From Lewinellaceae bacterium (GTDB lineage: Bacteria; Bacteroidota; Bacteroidia; Chitinophagales; Saprospiraceae): a stretch of 33,608 nucleotides of DNA. The first letter of the stretch is position 1. Each line of letters starts with the position of its first letter. Made by a program: the position numbers and the translations under genes. The notes under the pieces were generated by a model, which saw only the letters and a program-made list of their open reading frames with translations, was not told the origin of the DNA and made no database searches. Location: NCBI GenBank assembly GCA_016711435.1, contig JADJSY010000066.1, positions 1 through 33,608 on the forward strand. Direction: 5' to 3'. Below, piece after piece: positions 24,958-33,017 of the stretch.

Positions 24958-24964
24958 CAATCAT

Positions 24965-24994
24965 TTGCAAATAATTTAGTCAAAACTAATTTTG
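24965..24994 (+). promoter_or_regulatory. Promoter in front of a possible small RNA
   Basis: TTG (24965-24967), 19 bases, then TAATTTTG (24987-24994) is a strong match to the Bacteroidota consensus. No open reading frame follows; a terminator lies only about 40-70 bases further on. Confidence 0.55.
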
Positions 24995-25000
24995 CGGCTC

Positions 25001-25067
25001 TACTTAAACGATTCTGCTTGTAGAAAAATATAAGGCGTCATCCCAGTGCGGGGTGACGCCTTTTTTT
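25001..25067 (+). ncRNA. Candidate small RNA, about 67 bases
   Basis: The segment lies between a consensus-like promoter and an intrinsic terminator. It has a possible 5' hairpin (TCTAC at 24998-25002 with GTAGA at 25020-25024) and the terminator stem. It is not a tRNA and carries no start codon with a plausible frame. It could instead be a leader or a vestigial promoter-terminator pair. Confidence 0.4.
25033..25067 (+). terminator. Intrinsic terminator
   Basis: AGGCGTCATCCC (25033-25044) pairs with GGGGTGACGCCT (25050-25061), with one G-U pair and a 5-base loop, followed by a T7 run. Confidence 0.8.
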
Positions 25068-25318
25068 GGTAAATGGGAATGGGCAAACATGAGACATCCC
25101 GGATTTTGTCTAAAACGACTACAAAAGGTCAAACTCCTATTTATTGATGATTGCTTATTGACAATTGATGATTTTTGATGTACGAAGATGCCACCCTGCA
25201 TCAAAAATCATCAATTGTCAATAAGCAATCATCAATAAAAATTGTGCCGGCGCGTACAAAGAGTCGCTTCAAAATCCGGGATGACTTATGTTTGTTCTTT
25301 GCCCCTTGCCCTTTGCAT
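25068..25318. other. Non-coding stretch dominated by an inverted repeat
   Basis: It holds the 41-bp inverted repeat at 25140-25239 and its looser outer arms (CATCCCGGATTTTG near 25096 facing CAAAATCCGGGATG near 25270). No gene seen. Confidence 0.5.
25140..25239. repeat. Inverted repeat with 41-bp perfect arms
   Basis: Arms 25140-25180 and 25199-25239 are exact complements, made of words such as TTATTGATGATTGC and ATTGACAATTGATG; the loop is 18 bases. Outer arms (14 bp plus ACGACT/AGTCG) extend the pairing to about 25094-25285. Confidence 0.9.
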
Positions 25319-25765
25319 TTATTCCTTCCAAATCTTTCGGGCTTCAGTAATACCTGCCGCTGAAAAAATATGCACGACGTACATGCCACTCGGCAACCCC
25401 AAAAGATTCACCTGTGTCCGCTCCGCTGTGACAGAGCCGTTCCGCAGCACCCTGCCCGTTACGTCCGTCACCATAAACTGCGCTTGTTTCTCTGAAAGTC
25501 CGGATTGATTGCTGATGTCTATCGTGAGTACATCCTGCACCAGGGTAGGAAACACCTGTACGTTGTACGCTGTCTGGGCAGGGTCTTCTACGTCAACTAC
25601 TGTGCTGAACCGGTAAACAAGTCCACTGTCAGGAGCCCCATTCAAAGTATGATACAGCGTGTCCACACTGGCGAGCGTAATGGATTGAAATGTAGGCTCA
25701 TCAACCGACCCAGTCAGATAATATAGATTTTGAAATAGGCCGCCCTTCACATCTCTTTTCCCCAA
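25319..25765 (-). pseudogene. Orphan T9SS C-terminal sorting domain
   Basis: 148 residues from a TTG at 25765; an in-frame stop lies 9 bases upstream, and no signal peptide precedes it. The first 60 residues (GKRDVKGGLFQNLYYLTGSV) look like the interior of a larger protein. The last 90 have the layout of a type A T9SS sorting domain: VQVFPTLVQDVLTIDIS, then MVTDVTGRVLRNGSV, and GLPSGMYVVHIFSAAG with a basic end (ITEARKIWKE). Without an export signal the piece could not be secreted. It is best read as the remnant of a truncated secreted protein whose 5' part is missing next to the reductase gene. Confidence 0.65.
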
Positions 25766-25799
25766 AAACTGTTAGGTCTTATACAAAAAACACTTTTCT

Positions 25800-26867
25800 A
25801 TGTCCGCACTTTTCTCCCCGCTCACCATCAAAAGCGTTACTTTTAAAAATCGCATTACCGTCTCACCTATGTGCCAATATTCGTCGGCTGATGGTTTTGC
25901 CAACGACTGGCACCTGGTACACTTGGGTAGTCGGGCCGTTGGTGGCGCGGCACTGATTATGCAGGAAGCCACCGCCGTATCGCCTGAAGGTCGTATTAGC
26001 CCCGGAGACATGGGGATATACAAAGACGAACACATCGCTAAACTGCAAACCATCACTGCTTTTATTCACACACAGGGTGCAGTGGCCGGGATACAATTGG
26101 CGCATGCCGGTCGAAAAGCAAGCCACAACATTCCCTGGAAAGGCGACCGGCAGATCCCCTCCGATGCGCAAGAAGGCTGGAAAACCGTAGCGCCCTCGGC
26201 CATCCCGTTCGCGCCCGGTACGGAAAGCCCGAAAGCACTGGATAAGGAGGGGATCCAAAAAGTGATAGACGATTACAAAGCCGCCGCCGTTCGTGCCGTT
26301 CAGGCAGGTTATAAAGTAGTGGAAATTCATGCAGCACACGGCTACCTGATCCACGAATTTTTATCGCCGCTCAGCAATCAACGGACGGACGCTTACGGCG
26401 GCAGTTTTGAAAACCGCATCCGCCTGCTACTGGAAATCGTCGAAGCCGTAAAAACGGTTTGGCCGGATACTTTGCCCCTGTTTGTGCGGATTTCCGCTAC
26501 CGACTGGGCAGAAGGCGGCTGGGATGGTGACGCCTCCGTCCAACTGGCCGCTGTGCTGAAAAACCGCGGTGTCGACCTGATCGATTGTTCTACAGGCGGT
26601 GTGGTACCAGGCGTAAAAATTCCGGTGGGCCCGGGTTATCAAGTGCCTTTTGCCGAAAAAATCAGGAAAGAAACAGGCATATTGACGAGCGCAGTAGGTA
26701 TGATTACGAGCGCGCAACAAGCGGAAGAAATTCTGCAAAACGGTCAGGCCGATCTCATTTTTCTGGCGCGGCAAGCCTTACGCGACCCTTATTTCCCCTT
26801 GCATGCGGCGAAAGAACTAGGTGTGGACGTGGAATGGCCGGTGCAATACACGCGGGCAAAATCCTGA
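25800..26867 (+). CDS. NADH:flavin oxidoreductase, old yellow enzyme family, YqjM/NamA type
   Basis: 355 residues. FMN-binding TIM barrel of the thermophilic-like YqjM class: SPMCQYSS with C25 and Y27, IQLAHAGRKA, the catalytic pair H177 and H180 in EIHAAHGYLIHEFLSPLSNQ, then RTDAYGGSFENRIR and the phosphate-binding ITSAQQAEEIL region. It should reduce activated C=C bonds with NAD(P)H; the physiological substrate is unknown. The start is the ATG at 25800. It stands alone between the orphan T9SS remnant (divergent) and the GMC gene (157 bases on). Confidence 0.92.
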   Translation: MSALFSPLTIKSVTFKNRITVSPMCQYSSADGFANDWHLVHLGSRAVGGAALIMQEATAVSPEGRISPGDMGIYKDEHIAKLQTITAFIHTQGAVAGIQLAHAGRKASHNIPWKGDRQIPSDAQEGWKTVAPSAIPFAPGTESPKALDKEGIQKVIDDYKAAAVRAVQAGYKVVEIHAAHGYLIHEFLSPLSNQRTDAYGGSFENRIRLLLEIVEAVKTVWPDTLPLFVRISATDWAEGGWDGDASVQLAAVLKNRGVDLIDCSTGGVVPGVKIPVGPGYQVPFAEKIRKETGILTSAVGMITSAQQAEEILQNGQADLIFLARQALRDPYFPLHAAKELGVDVEWPVQYTRAKS

Positions 26868-27024
26868 ACGGTTGCATTGCACATAAAATCGGCACGGCGT
26901 AGCATTTTAATTTACTGCGAAGGGGTTGCAGAAATTTTATGAGGGTGCGGGATGGTGCTTGGTATAAATGCAATTACATTAGCCGGTTCTAATAATTGTG
27001 TTTACCTGAACCTGCTTGTCAACA

Positions 27025-28731
27025 ATGCCTCATTTTATCCTGCAAACGAACGAATCCCATACCTACGACGCCATTGTCATCGGCTCCGGTATCAGCGGCG
27101 GCTGGGCGGCCAAAGAACTTTGTGAAAAGGGCCTGAAAACGCTGGTGCTGGAACGCGGCAGAATGGTGCGCCACGTGACGGATTATCCGACCATGAACCA
27201 CGAACACTGGGATTTTGAGCACCGCGGTCGCCTGTCGTATGAGGACACCCGGAAATACCACATACAGGTACGCAGCGGATTCATCAATGAAGCCAACAAA
27301 CATTTCCACGTCAATGACGTAGAAAATCCCTATACCGAAATCAAACGTTTCGACTGGATTCGCGGCGACCAGGTCGGCGGGCGCTCCCTGCTCTGGGGCA
27401 AACAATGCTACCGCTGGAGCGACCTCGATTTTGAAGCCAACGCCAAAGAAGGTATTGGTATCGACTGGCCAATCCGCTACAAGGACATTCAGGACTGGTA
27501 CACCTACGTGGAAAAATACGTGGGTATCAGCGGTGAAAAACTGGGGCTTCCACATTTGCCCGACGGGCATTTTTTGCCGCCTATGGAGTTGAATTGCCTG
27601 GAAAAACACGTAAAAGCGCGTATTGAAAGCGAATTTAAGGAACGATACCTGACCATCGGGCGGGTGGCGCACCTGACCGAACCCATGAATGGCCGCGGCA
27701 AATGCCAGTACCGCAACCGTTGTTCGAGGGGCTGCCCGTTCGGCGCGTATTTCAGTAGCAATGCCGTTACCCTGCCTGCTGCCGACGCGACCGGCAACCT
27801 GACGCTTCGTCCCGATTCGGCGGTGCATTCCATTATATATGATGCACAAACGGGAAAAGCCTCCGGCGTCAGAATTGTCGACACCGTCACCCTCGAAACG
27901 ACTGAGTTTTACGCCCGCATCATTTTCCTGAATGCTTCCACGCTGGGTTCAACTTCCATTTTGCTGAACTCTACCTCCGCTCGTTTCCCCAACGGAATGG
28001 GCAACGACAGCGGCGAGTTGGGTCACAACCTCATGGATCACCACTACCGACTCGGCGCGATGGGCAGTTACGAAGGTTTTGAAGACCAGTATTACAAAGG
28101 GCGCCGCCCCAACGGCATCTACATTCCGCGCTACCGAAACCTCAACGAACAAACGCGCCACCCAGACTTCCTGCGCGGCTATGGCTACCAGGGCGGCGGC
28201 GGCCGGGGCAACTGGGGTGGGGGCGTGAACAGCGAAGGGATCGGGGCCGATTTTAAGGAAAACCTGTTCAAACCCGGCGGCTGGGGCATGACCCTCGTCG
28301 GTTTCGGAGAGTGCCTGCCTTACCACGAAAACAAGGTGACGCTCAACCACAACCTGAAAGACAAGGCAGGTTTGCCGACACTGGCTTTCGATTGTGAGTT
28401 TAAAACAAACGAAATGGCCATGCGCAAACACATCCAGGCGGATGCGGCTGAGATGCTCGAAAAAGCCGGGTTTAAAAATATCAGCACCTTCGATCACGCC
28501 GGCGGCATCGGTGTGGGCGTACACGAAATGGGCACCGCGCGTATGGGCAGAGACCCCAAAACCTCGGTGCTGAATGGCAACAACCAGGTACATGCCGTGC
28601 CGAACGTGTTCGTGACCGACGGCGCTTGTATGACTTCTTCTTCCTGCGTCAATCCTTCCATTACCTACATGGCGTTGACGGCCCGGGCGGTTGATTTTGC
28701 GGTGCAGGAAATGAAATTTAATCGCCTCTAA
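27025..28731 (+). CDS. GMC-family oxidoreductase (membrane-linked dehydrogenase large subunit)
   Basis: 568 residues from the ATG at 27025 (MPHFILQTNE). The FAD-binding dinucleotide fold has GSGISGG near residue 20. A cysteine-rich segment (C227, C233, C237 in KCQYRNRCSRGCPFG) is typical of the gluconate-dehydrogenase-like branch. The C-terminal GMC domain shows VHEMGTARMGRDPKT and TSSSCVNPSITYMALTARA with the catalytic histidine/asparagine region. It oxidises a sugar or alcohol and passes electrons to the partner protein or a quinone. The small-subunit gene follows after 55 bases, a pairing common in Bacteroidota. No signal peptide is evident; export probably occurs as a complex with the Tat-type partner. 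Substrate unknown. Confidence 0.92.
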   Translation: MPHFILQTNESHTYDAIVIGSGISGGWAAKELCEKGLKTLVLERGRMVRHVTDYPTMNHEHWDFEHRGRLSYEDTRKYHIQVRSGFINEANKHFHVNDVENPYTEIKRFDWIRGDQVGGRSLLWGKQCYRWSDLDFEANAKEGIGIDWPIRYKDIQDWYTYVEKYVGISGEKLGLPHLPDGHFLPPMELNCLEKHVKARIESEFKERYLTIGRVAHLTEPMNGRGKCQYRNRCSRGCPFGAYFSSNAVTLPAADATGNLTLRPDSAVHSIIYDAQTGKASGVRIVDTVTLETTEFYARIIFLNASTLGSTSILLNSTSARFPNGMGNDSGELGHNLMDHHYRLGAMGSYEGFEDQYYKGRRPNGIYIPRYRNLNEQTRHPDFLRGYGYQGGGGRGNWGGGVNSEGIGADFKENLFKPGGWGMTLVGFGECLPYHENKVTLNHNLKDKAGLPTLAFDCEFKTNEMAMRKHIQADAAEMLEKAGFKNISTFDHAGGIGVGVHEMGTARMGRDPKTSVLNGNNQVHAVPNVFVTDGACMTSSSCVNPSITYMALTARAVDFAVQEMKFNRL

Positions 28732-28736
28732 GTAAA

Positions 28737-28784
28737 TGCCTGATTATCAACACGAATAACGGATAACTAATAACGGATAACTAC
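28737..28784 (-). repeat. Dispersed GTTATCCGTTATT repeat, copy 3
   Basis: Plus-strand reading TGATTATCAACACGAATAAC, then GGATAACTAATAACGGATAACTA in sections, ending 2 bases before the ATG of the next gene. It is the reverse complement of the family at 24917 and 15440. Confidence 0.8.
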
Positions 28785-28786
28785 CT

Positions 28787-29383
28787 ATGAATCGAAGAGA
28801 AGCATTAAAAACAACGGCCCTCTTTCTGGGTTATGCGGTTTCGGCAACGGCTTTGTCCGAGCTGTTTATCAGTTGTTCTGCCGGCAAACACCTGCACTGG
28901 AAACCGGAATTTCTGACGCCCGAGCAGGCGCGCACGATCGCTGCCATCGCGGAAAGCATCCTGCCGCGCACCAAAACGCCCGGCGCCAAAGACTTGTATA
29001 TTGATAAATTTATCGATAAAATGCTGAAAGACCTGCTTGCGCCCGATGAACAGAAAGACTTTCTGGCTGGTTTGGCAGCCTTCGAGCAAGTGTGTATCCG
29101 GGAATACAACCTGAAATTTGCAGACTGCCCGGCAGAACGGCAACATGCGCTGCTGCTGCAAATGGACAAGGAAGCAGCCAAACAACCGCCCTCCTTATGG
29201 GGCATTCGCTTGTCAGCGGACGCTCCCACACATTTTTTTCGCAGGATCAAAGAACTGACTTTGCTGGGCTACTATACCTCGCAAAAAATCGGCACGGAAG
29301 TGCTGGGATACGATCCCATGCCGGGCGTGTATGTGGGTTGTATGCCTTTGGCGGAAGTTGGTGGTAAAACTTGGAATGAATAA
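28787..29383 (+). CDS. Gluconate 2-dehydrogenase subunit 3-family protein
   Basis: 198 residues. The start MNRREALKTTALFLGYAVSA is a Tat-type signal with a twin arginine, followed by a hydrophobic stretch and LFISC, which may be a lipobox. The mature part (FLTPEQARTIAAIAESILPR, then KDLYIDKFIDKMLKDLLAPD) is the gluconate_2-dh3 domain. It probably accompanies the GMC dehydrogenase encoded 55 bases upstream, helping its export and possibly electron transfer. Final residues PMPGVYVGCMPLAEVGGKTW are typical of the family. Confidence 0.9.
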   Translation: MNRREALKTTALFLGYAVSATALSELFISCSAGKHLHWKPEFLTPEQARTIAAIAESILPRTKTPGAKDLYIDKFIDKMLKDLLAPDEQKDFLAGLAAFEQVCIREYNLKFADCPAERQHALLLQMDKEAAKQPPSLWGIRLSADAPTHFFRRIKELTLLGYYTSQKIGTEVLGYDPMPGVYVGCMPLAEVGGKTWNE

Positions 29384-29434
29384 GATGGTCTCCATTGCGT
29401 AACCATCTGCCTGCAATCAACCTATATTGTGGTG

Positions 29435-29522
29435 CGCTCGGACTTCGCACTATTGACTGACTACTTCTCACTTCGCACTGACGACTTCGGACTTCGCACT
29501 ATCGACTTCGGACTTCGGACTA
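29435..29522. repeat. GACTTCGCACTA word repeat
   Basis: Units of CGGACTTCGCACTATTGACT, CTTCGCACTGACGACTTCGG and CGGACTTCGGACTATT run one after another up to the stop of the next minus-strand gene. The same words form the arms of the hairpin at 18099-18178. Confidence 0.75.
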
Positions 29523-30044
29523 TTTAAGCAGCATGACCCTAACCCCGAAAATCCCCCGCCGTATCGGTAGCAAAACACGCTCGCCCGGCTTGGTCAAAGG
29601 GTAATACGCCTGGCCTTTGTATTTGAAGCGGTGCAACTGCCCTTTTTCCCGGACGGTCAGGTGGTAACCGCTGGGTTCTATTTTTTCTCCTTTCAGCAAT
29701 CCGTAGCCGGAGGCAAAGTAGGGCGCCTCGGAGACAAACTCGAAAGAATGGTATTCTTTCAGGCTGAACGCCCGGTTGAGCAGGCTGCCGAACAAGGGCG
29801 CGAACAACACGCTGCAAAACAGGATCAGCAAAATTTCGGGCACATGCCGTTTCCAGGGCGTAAAACGCTCGCGGCCCAGCCACAAACCGGCAAATGCCGC
29901 GGCCAGCGCTACCAGCAGGGAGCCGGCTACCAATGCTTTGACGCCGATGGAATTGGACAGGTATGCATACTCGCGGACATACAACCCGCCGAGGACGAAC
30001 AGGGTAAGGACTGCGAGGAAGGCGTATATTTTGGGTCGGGACAT
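29520..30044 (-). CDS. Unknown membrane protein
   Basis: 174 residues. Three helices are predicted: KIYAFLAVLTLFVLGGLYV, VKALVAGSLLVALAAAFAGL and ILLILFCSVLFAPLFGSLL. The remaining half is soluble (FASGYGLLKGEKIEPSGYHL, RFKYKGQAYYPLTKPGERVL). No family recognised. It is alone on the minus strand between the dehydrogenase pair and the DUF1573 gene, and both ends abut word repeats. Base and codon use match the surroundings, so I take it as a native gene. Confidence 0.6.
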   Translation of the reverse strand: MSRPKIYAFLAVLTLFVLGGLYVREYAYLSNSIGVKALVAGSLLVALAAAFAGLWLGRERFTPWKRHVPEILLILFCSVLFAPLFGSLLNRAFSLKEYHSFEFVSEAPYFASGYGLLKGEKIEPSGYHLTVREKGQLHRFKYKGQAYYPLTKPGERVLLPIRRGIFGVRVMLLK

Positions 30045-30050
30045 GGTTTT

Positions 30051-30094
30051 GTTATCCGTTATCCGTTATTGGTTATCAGTTATCAGGGTGGTAA
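30051..30094. repeat. TTATCCGTTATCCG word repeat
   Basis: GTTATCCGTTATCCGTTATT, then GGTTATCAGTTATCAGGGT. The same words as the dispersed repeat family at 15440, 24917 and 28737 but without the GTTGATAATCA end. It starts 7 bases before the ATG (minus strand) of the membrane protein gene. Confidence 0.65.
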
Positions 30095-30165
30095 CGCTTG
30101 GCTTTAGGTATACGGTCTTACGATCCTGCACTTCTTTTCGGCTATAATATGCACCGAAACGTACG

Positions 30166-30226
30166 CCTATGTGTTCTATGTGAAAATCCTATGTGTCTTA
30201 TGTGGTAAAAACCTATGTGGTAAAAC
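30166..30226. repeat. CCTATGTG word repeat
   Basis: CCTATGTGTTCTATGTGAAA, TCCTATGTGTCTTATGTGG and TAAAAACCTATGTGGTAAAA follow each other just before the DUF1573 gene end. Three CCTATGTG copies and two TATGTGGTAAAA copies. Confidence 0.7.
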
Positions 30227-30228
30227 CC

Positions 30229-30660
30229 TCACTTCAGCAACTCAAACTTATACTCCACCGACTCGATCCTCGGATTTCCCTTTTCGTCGTTCTGTTTAAA
30301 AACAACCGTGATCCCGATGGTCTCGGAGGCATCTTTGTCCTTGCTGTCGAACACTACACCCAGGCGGCCTGTGGCGCCTGGCGGGAAAACGCCGCGTGGA
30401 AAATCCACTTTGGTGCATTCGCAGGCATCCACGATGTCGATCTGGATATCCGCGCCGGAGGTATTGGTGAATTCAAAAAACGTGGTGCGCGTTTCTCCTT
30501 TTTTGACCGGACCGAGATCGACCAGTTTTTTGTCCCAGGTGACAAACGTACCGGCTGCTTTAGCTGCCGGAATCGGAGTGGCAGCGACGACTTGCACCGT
30601 TTGGGCGGTATGGCAGGAGAGGAGGGTGAAAAAGGAGAAGATGGTAATGATAAGTCTCAT
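30229..30660 (-). CDS. DUF1573-domain lipoprotein
   Basis: 143 residues from the ATG at 30660 (MRLIITIFSFFTLLSC). LLSC is a good lipobox. The mature protein has the ASPM/DUF1573 immunoglobulin-like domain: DLGPVKKGETRTTFFEFTNT, then ACECTKVDFPRGVFPPGATG and RLGVVFDSKDKDASE. These domains are common in Bacteroidota envelope proteins, usually of unknown role. A longer frame to 30765 crosses the 67-bp repeat and is not coding. The cysteine pair CECT is a typical family feature. Confidence 0.82.
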   Translation of the reverse strand: MRLIITIFSFFTLLSCHTAQTVQVVAATPIPAAKAAGTFVTWDKKLVDLGPVKKGETRTTFFEFTNTSGADIQIDIVDACECTKVDFPRGVFPPGATGRLGVVFDSKDKDASETIGITVVFKQNDEKGNPRIESVEYKFELLK

Positions 30661-30695
30661 AATCAAGTTATCTTGGTTGGTGTGGTAGCGCGTAC

Positions 30696-30875
30696 GTAGA
30701 GGGATTGGAGAACGGATGAAACGGATTTTTGCGGATTTAAACGGATTGCCGAGCGTAGAGTACACATTAAAAAAATCCGTGTCACATCTGTTTCATCCGT
30801 ATTCAAATTACTCTACGCTCGGCAATCCGTTTAAATCCGCAAAAATCCGTTTCATCCGTTCTCCAATCCCTCTAC
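30696..30875. repeat. Inverted repeat with 67-bp perfect arms
   Basis: Arms 30696-30762 and 30809-30875 are exact complements over 67 bp; loop 46 bases. The arms are composed of GTAGAGGGATTGGAGAACGG, then ATGAAACGGATTTTTGCGG, then ATTTAAACGGATTGCCG words; the loop holds further AATCCGTG and TTTCATCCG variants. It lies between the DUF1573 gene start and the HscA-like gene stop. Confidence 0.92.
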
Positions 30876-30888
30876 ATTCGGAAAAATC

Positions 30889-32747
30889 CTAAATCTTTTT
30901 CCCCGCCATCGCCGCCCGGATATTACTATCCAGCGCCCGATGCGCCAGCGGGGTCGTGTACAGATTCAGCGTTTCAATAGCGCGATGGATAACGTCTTTG
31001 TCCTCCGTTTTGGTGGCTTCGAGGAGTTCGTTTAACAAAGCGTTTGTAACCATTTTTTCTTCCTCCGACAAAATGGCGTCGTTTTGTTGCAGGAATTTCT
31101 GGCCGGACAGGAGCAAGTTGTTGGCTTCGTTGCGGGCTTCCAGCACACCCCGGACTTTCATGTCCGATTCCGCATTTTGAATACTGTCGATCAGCATGAG
31201 CGCCATTTCTTCCTCGCTGATGCCGTAAGTGGGTTTGATTTCCACCTGTGTTTCGAGGTTGCTACGCAGTTCGCGGGCGCGCACTGTGAGAATGCCGTCC
31301 GCATTGATAATGAACTGGATGTCGATTTTAGGCAGTCCGGCGGGCATGGGCGGAATATCGCGCAGGATGAACTCGCCGAGTTTGCGGTTGTGTTCCACCA
31401 GGTCGCGTTCGCCCTGGAACACGCTGATTTTCAGGTTCTTCTGGCCGTCCACGCTGGTGGTGTACTGCCGCCCGGCTTTGGAGGGGATTTTGGAGTTGCG
31501 CGGTACGATCACGTCCATCAGACCGCCGACGGTTTCGATGCCGAGGGAAAGCGGGGTGATGTCGAGCAGCAGCAGGTCTTTCTGGTTGCCGGCGAGAATA
31601 TCTGCCTGTATGGCAGCGCCCAGGGCCACCACTTCGTCGGGGTGCAGGCTGTCGAAAACAGGTTTTTCAAAAAACTGTGCAACCCTGTTTTTTACATACG
31701 GCGTGCGCGTGCTGCCACCCACCATGATGACATTTTCTATTTCCGCAGTGGTGACTTTGGCGTCGCGCAGGGCATTTTTGCAGCAGGCGATGGTGCGGTC
31801 CATCAGCGGCTCTACAAGGTGTTCAAACCTGCCTTTGAGAGGCTGACTTTTCGGCCATTGAGTTCACTTTCAAACAGTTCCGCGCTGGACAGGTGTTTTT
31901 TGGCCGCTTCTGCAAGCAGTCGGATTTGCTGGCCGAGTTCCTTGTTTTCGCTCAATTCCTGGGTGGTGATCCCAAGTTCCTGCTGCCAGAGACTGACGAT
32001 GGCGCGGTCGAAATCGTCGCCGCCGAGGAAGGTATCGCCGTTGGTAGAGAGCACTTCAAAAATGCCGTTTTCGATGCGCAGAATGGAAATATCGAAGGTG
32101 CCGCCGCCGAGGTCGTAGACGGCCACGGTGCTGGGCGCTGCGTCAGGGCCATTGCCGAGGCCGTAGGCCAGGGCTGCTGCGGTGGGTTCGTTCACGATGC
32201 GCAGCACATCCAGACCGGCGAGTTTGCCGGCGTCGCGGGTGGCCTGGCGCTGGTTGTCGTTGAAATAGGCGGGCACGGTGATGACGGCTTTGGAAATCAC
32301 CGTCGTCAGGTCCGTTTCGATGCGCGTTTTGAGTTCGCGGAGGATATGGGCGCTGAGTTCGACGGGCGTGTAAAACTTGTCTTTCACACGGATTTTAACC
32401 AGCGATTCGGTGTCGTCGTCGAGGATCTGGTAGCCGTAAAACCCTTCCGTTCCCTGCACATCCCGGAATGATTTTCCCATCAGTCGTTTGACGGAGTAAA
32501 TGGTGTTGGCGGGGTCGGTGATGAGTTTGTTCTTGGCCGCATCGCCGACTATAATCTGCTCATTTTCAGCAAAATGTATCACGGAAGGCACCAGCGTACT
32601 TTTCCCGTCGGCGCCTTTCACACATACCGGCTGCCCGTCTTTCATATACGCCACGAGGCTATTGGTCGTACCCAGGTCGATCCCGATAATGGTTTCGCGG
32701 GAGGATTCGACGCTGCCGTCTTTCAGGTTGATTGCAAAAGTTGCCAC
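30889..32747 (-). pseudogene. hscA: Hsp70-family chaperone, HscA-like, one frameshift
   Basis: About 618 residues if repaired. The amino part has the Hsp70 phosphate loop GIDLGTTNSLVAYMKDGQPV, then VYDLGGGTFDISILR and NEPTAAALAYGLGNG. The second frame continues MVGGSTRTPYVKNRV, then the substrate-binding domain DITPLSLGIETVGGLMDVIV and QGERDLVEHNRKLGEF. The frame breaks at about 31828-31834, where one frame reads SLSK and the other resumes RFEHLVEPLMDRTI; a one-base change repairs it. Bacteroidota proteins with this leader (MATFAINLKDGSVESSRE) are usually called HscA, a chaperone for iron-sulfur cluster transfer, but a general Hsp70 role cannot be excluded. The start is a GTG at 32747. The break is near the right contig end and may be an assembly error. 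Confidence 0.88.
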
Positions 32748-32929
32748 AAGATTAGAGGGAGAAGAAAAGTGAGAAGGAGACGCAGTGAAGTGGATGGCAG
32801 CCCATAATGTTTACCGTAGTTTACGCCGCTGCCACTTTGGAATTGCTAAAAAAGGCGGAGCGCCTAAACTAAACACCACACACTAAGGGGACACCCCAAA
32901 CTGCCGACCTCTCACTTCTAATAAAGTCG

Positions 32930-32937
32930 CAAATGTA
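32930..32937 (-). promoter_or_regulatory. Candidate -7 element of the hscA promoter
   Basis: On the minus strand TACATTTG fits TAnnTTTG; no TTG is at the exact -33 position. It would give a leader of about 175 bases. Confidence 0.35.
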
Positions 32938-33017
32938 AACACCTCAAAAAACTTTTAGTTGGAAAGACTTTGCGTACATGCAGGTTTTTACAACCTTGCG
33001 CGACAAATAAAATCCTC

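Noticed and set aside
30661..30765. N-terminal extension of the DUF1573 protein
   Set aside because: It runs into the 67-bp inverted repeat and would bury the lipoprotein signal.
31084..32118. 344-residue open frame antisense to hscA
   Set aside because: It lies wholly opposite the chaperone gene and shows no recognisable domain.
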